Translations under genes and position numbers: made by a program
Shown: positions 32,810-36,452 of the stretch, piece by piece
Numbering within the stretch: position 1 is the first letter of the stretch
How the letters are laid out: every line of letters starts with the position of its first letter
The notes under the pieces: model-generated
Databases searched by the model: none
Told to the model about the DNA's origin: nothing
What the model saw: the letters and a program-made list of their open reading frames with translations, nothing else
NCBI GenBank assembly: GCA_016870915.1
Contig: VFZY01000041.1
Coordinates: 1 to 36,452, forward strand
Source of the DNA: Acidobacteriota bacterium
Lineage (GTDB): Bacteria; Acidobacteriota; Terriglobia; Bryobacterales; Bryobacteraceae
Reading direction: 5' to 3'
DNA length: 36,452 nt

Positions 32810-34241
32810 CCTGCGCGCGGCGGCACTGCTGGCGTTGTGCGCCGGTGTGTTGAGCGCCGGCAACGTACTGAAGTACGCGCGCAAGGGCCCGCGCGTGGTG
32901 TTCCAGTTGGATGATGGCGAGGCTGTGATCGACTGGATCAGCGGGGCGTCCGTGGAGATTTCCCGGGCGCGCCGGGGGGGCGCGGTGGCGGAGGAGACGC
33001 TGCCTCGCGTGGCGGTGAAGTACTTCGATATCGACCGGACATCCTCGGTGCTGCTGCGGTCCGATGATCTGGTTCTGACCATCCACAAGCAGCCGTTTCG
33101 TGTTGAAGTACGGGATTCCGAACAGCGCACGCTCCTTTCGGAACTGGGCATGGTGTGGGGCGCGGGCGGCAAGGTGCGGATGGAGTTCGCCGCGCCGCGT
33201 GACGAGCAGTGGATGGGGCTGGGCTACCGGCGCGATCAGAGACTTGCCGCCAACGGCATGATGATCGAAACGCGGCATCCGGCCGTGCTGTCGACGTGGA
33301 AGTATTTTCTACGGTTCCTGAACCCGGGCCTATACCGGTTCGATGTGGGCAAGGCTGACGACACGCGCCGGAGCGTCTCCTTTGACGCGGCAGAGCGTTT
33401 CAGCTACCGGTTTCATCTTGGCGGCAATCTGAAGGGCGCCCTGGAAGAGGCGATGATGGATCGCGCCGTGCAGCCGCCACCGCCGGATGGGCAGGACGGC
33501 TTGATGCTGCTGCACGGCAGCCTGTCCGGCATCCTGGTGCCGGCGGTCAGCGCCGCTCCGCTTGCACCCGGGCTGCGCGGCATGCGGGATAAGCTCGATC
33601 CCTACATGGTGACTTACGTGCAGGAGGCGAAGGATCGCGGGTTTCCGGTGGTCCGGCCGCTGGTCCTGCAGTTCCCTCGCGATCCCAAGGCGGCAGGGGA
33701 GACGGGCGCGTACATGCTGGGCGATGAGATTCTGGTGGCCCGCGAGCGGAACGTCTATCTCCCGATGGGTTCCTGGACGGATTTCGACAGCAACCGCGTG
33801 TACGAGGGCAGGGCAGCCGCGTTGCTGGACGCCCCGCCGCGCTTCCTGGTGAAAAGCGGCAGTGTGCTTCCGCTGGAAGAGGCGCCTGGCGGGCGGCGGA
33901 TGTCGCTGCACTACTTTCCGAACAACGGCGGCGAGTTTTTCATCTGGGAGCCGGATTTGGCGAACATCTCCCAGGTTCATGCCGCGCCGGCGGGCGACTT
34001 CATGAGGGTGGAGATCGAATCGCTGGTGGACCGCGAGTATGAGTGGGTGATTCACCACGCGCGGCGGCCCACGGCGGTCCGGATGGATGATGTGGCGCTG
34101 ATTGAGTCGCCCGGAGGCATCGAATGGCGCTCCGGGACGTGGTACTTTGACCGCTCGAAGGGTAATCTGCACGTGCGGTTGTTCTGCGTCGCCGGGCAGG
34201 ACGTCATAGTGAATATCACGATGGAGGGAAGTGGGGCATGA
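32796..34241 (+). CDS. Exported GH31-like protein lacking the catalytic barrel
   Basis: A 481-residue protein starting at TTG 32796 (AGGAGCAGGAGC upstream) with a signal peptide (LRAAALLALCAGVLSAG). Residues 25-205 look like the N-terminal beta-sandwich of family 31 glycosidases (FRVEVRDSEQ, WMGLGYRRDQRL). Residues 268-365 match the region just after the barrel (DPYMVTYVQEAKDRGFPVVR, YMLGDEILVARERNVYLPMG, WTDFDSNRVYEG). Between them there are only about 60 residues where the family has a TIM barrel of about 300, including the catalytic Asp motif; none is present. The join is clean and the frame intact, so this is a non-catalytic derivative, perhaps a glucan-binding protein, rather than a fresh pseudogene. 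Confidence 0.72.
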   Translation: MFWCSLRAAALLALCAGVLSAGNVLKYARKGPRVVFQLDDGEAVIDWISGASVEISRARRGGAVAEETLPRVAVKYFDIDRTSSVLLRSDDLVLTIHKQPFRVEVRDSEQRTLLSELGMVWGAGGKVRMEFAAPRDEQWMGLGYRRDQRLAANGMMIETRHPAVLSTWKYFLRFLNPGLYRFDVGKADDTRRSVSFDAAERFSYRFHLGGNLKGALEEAMMDRAVQPPPPDGQDGLMLLHGSLSGILVPAVSAAPLAPGLRGMRDKLDPYMVTYVQEAKDRGFPVVRPLVLQFPRDPKAAGETGAYMLGDEILVARERNVYLPMGSWTDFDSNRVYEGRAAALLDAPPRFLVKSGSVLPLEEAPGGRRMSLHYFPNNGGEFFIWEPDLANISQVHAAPAGDFMRVEIESLVDREYEWVIHHARRPTAVRMDDVALIESPGGIEWRSGTWYFDRSKGNLHVRLFCVAGQDVIVNITMEGSGA

Positions 34242-34450
34242 GCCAGTTGCAGCCGGGGTATGTACTGAACGCGTTGCTTTATTCGGGCCTGGGCCTGCTG
34301 TTGTTCCTGGGTGTGATCCGGATCTTGTCGCGCATGATTCCAGGCGGAGCGTGGGAACAGATCGCGCACCAGAAGAACAGCGCGGTGGCGATCGCTTTCG
34401 GGTTGTTGGCGCTGAGCGCGGCCGTGATCATCGCCGCCACTTTGCACTGA
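34238..34450 (+). CDS. Small DUF350-like membrane protein
   Basis: A 70-residue protein with two hydrophobic spans (LNALLYSGLGLLLFLGVIRIL and VAIAFGLLALSAAVIIAATL) joined by a short loop (GGAWEQIAHQKNSA). This is the shape of one repeat of the DUF350 family, whose N/S-A-V/A-A-I motif is visible in KNSAVAIAFG. The function is unknown. It overlaps the GH31-like gene by 4 bases (ATGA) and is 14 bases before the beta-lactamase-like gene, so all three are probably co-transcribed. Confidence 0.75.
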   Translation: MSQLQPGYVLNALLYSGLGLLLFLGVIRILSRMIPGGAWEQIAHQKNSAVAIAFGLLALSAAVIIAATLH

Positions 34451-34464
34451 GAGGGGAGATACCG

Positions 34465-35373
34465 ATGCGGCGAACCTTTTGCGGATTGATGCTGGCATGC
34501 GCCGGTTGGGCCGCGGACCCGGGATTGGAACGGCTGGAGCGTGAGATGGCCCGCGTGGCACGCGGGGCAGGCGCTGTCGCCGGTGCATCGGCCATTCACA
34601 TCGAGACCGGCCGCCGCGTGTCGCTGCGGGGCGGGGAACGCTTCCCCATGGCGAGCACCTTCAAGATTCCAGTAGCGGTGGAATTGCTGCGCCGTGTGGA
34701 CGCAGGCGACGAGCGGTTGGACCGCATGATCACACTGGCGCCTGAGGACCTGGCGCCGGGCAGCGGCACGCTATCCGATCTATTCAACAAGCCCGGAGTC
34801 GCGCTGAGCGTGCGGAATCTGCTGGAACTGATGCTGCTGATCAGTGACAACACGGCGACCGATATCCTGCTGCGTGAAGTGGGCGGCGCGGCCCCGGTCA
34901 CGGCCCGCATGCGGGCGTTGGGCATCATGGGGATCGATGTCATCCGGCCGACACGCGATCTGATCGCCGATTTCAGAGTGTCGTCGAAGCAGTTTCAGAC
35001 CGATGCCCGTGACACCGCGACGCCGGATTCCATGGCCTCGCTTCTGGCGCTGATCCACGAGCGGAAACTGCACAAGCCGGCCTCGGCGGAGTTGCTGCTG
35101 GATATCCTGCGGCGCTGCCGGACGGGCGAGGCGCGGTTGAAGGGATTGCTGCCCCCGGGCACGGAAGTGGCGCACAAGACCGGCAGCATGGGGCGGGCCG
35201 GCCGCATTGCCACCAACACCAACGATGCCGGCATCGTGACGCTACCCGATGGGGCTGGGCACGTGGCGATCGCGGCGTTCGTCAAGGATGGCGAGGGGCC
35301 ATTGGAGGCGCAGGAACGGGCGATCGCCGAGATTGCCCGCGCCGTGCACGACTATTTTCTGTTCGTACGCTGA
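34465..35373 (+). CDS. Class A beta-lactamase-like serine hydrolase
   Basis: A 302-residue exported protein started at ATG 34465 (GAGGGGAG upstream); the short signal peptide is MRRTFCGLMLACAGWAA. Motifs of the serine penicillin-recognising fold are S64-T-F-K67, S127-D-N129 and K238-T-G240, with the RDTATP turn. The omega loop reads RPTRDLIADF, so the general-base Glu and Asn of class A enzymes (R-x-E-P-x-L-N) appear to be replaced by Thr and Ile. It may therefore be a slow acylating, poorly hydrolysing relative or belong to a distinct subgroup. It ends one base before the convergent DUF1080 remnant. Not linked to any AmpR-like regulator. Confidence 0.82.
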   Translation: MRRTFCGLMLACAGWAADPGLERLEREMARVARGAGAVAGASAIHIETGRRVSLRGGERFPMASTFKIPVAVELLRRVDAGDERLDRMITLAPEDLAPGSGTLSDLFNKPGVALSVRNLLELMLLISDNTATDILLREVGGAAPVTARMRALGIMGIDVIRPTRDLIADFRVSSKQFQTDARDTATPDSMASLLALIHERKLHKPASAELLLDILRRCRTGEARLKGLLPPGTEVAHKTGSMGRAGRIATNTNDAGIVTLPDGAGHVAIAAFVKDGEGPLEAQERAIAEIARAVHDYFLFVR

Positions 35374-35374
35374 G

Positions 35375-36051
35375 TCAGCGGGTGCGGATGCGGATGTCGC
35401 GGAATTCGACGAAGCTGAAGCGGTCGTGCAACTGAAGTCCGATGGGGCCTTTCCTGGCCCTGGCCGGATCGCCGGGGCTTTCGGCGGCCAGTTGACCGTT
35501 GAGCCGCACGCGGATGAGCTCGGGGCGGGACTCGATCTCAAGAACATTCCAGTCGTTGGCGCGCTGCAGGCCCGCCTTGGCCGGTGAGAACAGGTAGACA
35601 CTGCCCGATGGATACTTCGTCTGGTCCGAGTGGTAGAGCTGGATTTCGTAGCCGATGTGAGCAGGAGTCTTGCGTTCCCCGGCACCGAAGGAGCTGCGGC
35701 CGCGCGAGCTGTCGCGCAGGCTGACGCCGCTGTTGCCCAGCGGTGGCAGGCGGTATTCCAGGCGCAAGTCGTAGTTTTCGAACTCTTCGGCGGTGTAGAG
35801 TAGAGCCAGCTTTGCTGGTCATACCAGTGGATGTAGGCTTTGTCTGTCGCCGGCCAGGGACCGAAGGGCTCTTTGCCCGGCAGCTTGGCGCGCGCCACAA
35901 GAGATCCGTCGGCGCGCACGATCCACACTCCTTCGCCATGGACTTCCCAGCCCGCCAGATCGCGTCCGTTCAACAACGGACGCCACTCCTGCGCTTGCAC
36001 GGCGCAGACCGCGAGCCATAAGACACCAAATCGAACCATGAAATCCATCAT
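35375..36051 (-). pseudogene. DUF1080 (LamG-like, putative sugar hydrolase) gene broken by a frameshift
   Basis: The first frame encodes a signal peptide (MVRFGVLWLAVCAVQAQ) and the DUF1080 opening EWRPLLNGRDLAGWEVHGEG, continuing to HWYDQQSWLYST. The next frame continues without a gap: TAEEFENYDLRLEYRLPPLG, then NSGVSLRDSS, WNVLEIESRPELIRVRLNGQ, IGLQLHDRFSFVEFRDIRIR and the stop. The shift coincides with a tandem 5-base duplication at 35796-35805; removing one copy restores a protein of about 220 residues. Start is uncertain among ATG 36051, 36048 and 36039. DUF1080 proteins are exported sugar-active or sugar-binding proteins common in Acidobacteriota and Planctomycetota. A sequencing error is possible, but a 5-base repeat is more like slipped replication. 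Confidence 0.78.
35796..35805 (-). repeat. Tandem TAGAG duplication causing a frameshift
   Basis: TAGAG occurs twice in a row on the + strand (CTCTA twice in the gene). One copy restores the reading frame of the DUF1080 protein as W-L-Y-T-A-E-E-F, so this is probably the inactivating mutation. Confidence 0.7.
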
Positions 36052-36160
36052 ACCCACATTTCCGTTTTGAGCCGCGCGTGCGAATCTCCTGGATGCTCGT
36101 CCGCATCAATATCGATAGGGGTTTGAAGGCAGCGAAGACCCCTGCGGAGGACAGCACCCA

Positions 36161-36452
36161 ATGGGTGACAAACAAAACCAGCCCTTTCAGCTCTCGTTCA
36201 ACGGCCTTCTCAAGATCGACTTCCAGGGATCGCGCGTTACTTCCGATGGTGGTCTGATCCTGGTGCGTGAGTTGGATGAACGGCTGGGCTTCGGTGCTCT
36301 CATTGCCCAACACCTGACTGACTCACGGCGCGGCAAGAATACCCAGCTTCCGCTGGCGGACCTACTGCGCCAGTCCGTCTACAGCCGGATTGCCGGCTAC
36401 GAGGATGTCAACGATGCCGAGCGGCTCTCGCAGGATCCAACCTTCCGGCTGA
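36161..36452 (+). CDS. IS1380-family transposase, N-terminal part (cut by window end)
   Basis: At least 97 residues from ATG 36161, with GGAGG about 9 bases upstream. The sequence FQLSFNGLLKIDFQGSRVTS, DGGLILVRELDERLG, LADLLRQSVYSRIAGYEDVND is characteristic of the start of IS1380 DDE transposases (the N-terminal region before the catalytic core). The frame is still open at the end of the window. An inverted repeat AGGGGT (36117-36122)/ACCCCT (36138-36143) lies just before the ribosome site and may form an mRNA hairpin limiting read-through translation. The left terminal repeat must lie between about 36058 and 36116, but I cannot fix it. The insertion sits close upstream of the broken DUF1080 gene. 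Confidence 0.85.
   Translation, partial: MGDKQNQPFQLSFNGLLKIDFQGSRVTSDGGLILVRELDERLGFGALIAQHLTDSRRGKNTQLPLADLLRQSVYSRIAGYEDVNDAERLSQDPTFRL

Noticed and set aside
1-36452. CRISPR arrays, tRNA or rRNA genes
   Set aside because: No regularly spaced repeats and no tRNA- or rRNA-like sequence were noticed in any gap; a tRNA-finding program was not available to confirm.

Overview
The window looks like a chromosomal segment of a GC-rich Acidobacteriota, most like the Bryobacterales/Solibacter group. This is inferred from gene content: a long Oar-type TonB receptor with a carboxypeptidase-regulatory-like domain, a short ImuB next to DnaE2, a DUF1080 protein and an IS1380 transposase. It is not proven by any marker gene.

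Layout. (1) 72-3880: outer-membrane TonB-dependent receptor and a small conserved-type protein, both +. (2) 3894-9278, minus: an imuB-like/dnaE2 translesion-synthesis pair followed closely by a thioredoxin-reductase-like gene. (3) 9422-9842, plus: remains of a short-chain dehydrogenase broken by a stop and two frameshifts. (4) 9849-14728, minus: a compact isc iron-sulphur operon (iscR-iscS-iscU-iscA-hscB-hscA). It is driven by a good sigma-70-type promoter with a perfect 19-bp dyad next to it that has the GACT-N5-AGTC core of type-1 IscR sites. (5) 15094-28996, plus: a 14-kb, purely structural phage-type cluster. It holds a small-terminase-position gene, large terminase, portal, scaffold, major capsid, connectors, tail tube, tail chaperones with a programmed -1 frameshift, a very short tape measure, two paralogous distal tail proteins and a giant hub. 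(6) 29013-35373, plus: an orphan Wzt-like ABC ATPase, a proton-oligopeptide transporter, an M24 peptidase, a GH31-like protein lacking its catalytic barrel, a DUF350 membrane protein and a class-A beta-lactamase-like protein. (7) 35375-36452: a DUF1080 gene broken by a 5-bp tandem duplication, and the start of an IS1380 transposase cut by the window end.

The most interesting object is region 5. No integrase, repressor, replication, holin or endolysin gene is visible, and the cluster is enclosed by host genes with no obvious att site or right-hand boundary. Its length, gene order and short tape measure (203 aa) resemble gene transfer agents such as RcGTA. I propose it as a candidate acidobacterial gene transfer agent; a defective prophage whose other modules were lost, or lie elsewhere, is the main alternative. 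Its head genes suggest a scaffold-assisted capsid without protease. Its tail genes include a textbook A AAA AAC slippery site joining G-like and T-like chaperones.

How the parts may work together: the isc operon supplies Fe-S clusters under likely IscR autoregulation; the tail hub has a cysteine set like that of Fe-S tail-tip proteins. The POT transporter and M24 peptidase form a peptide uptake/degradation pair. Functions are read from sequence motifs and family knowledge; no database search was possible.
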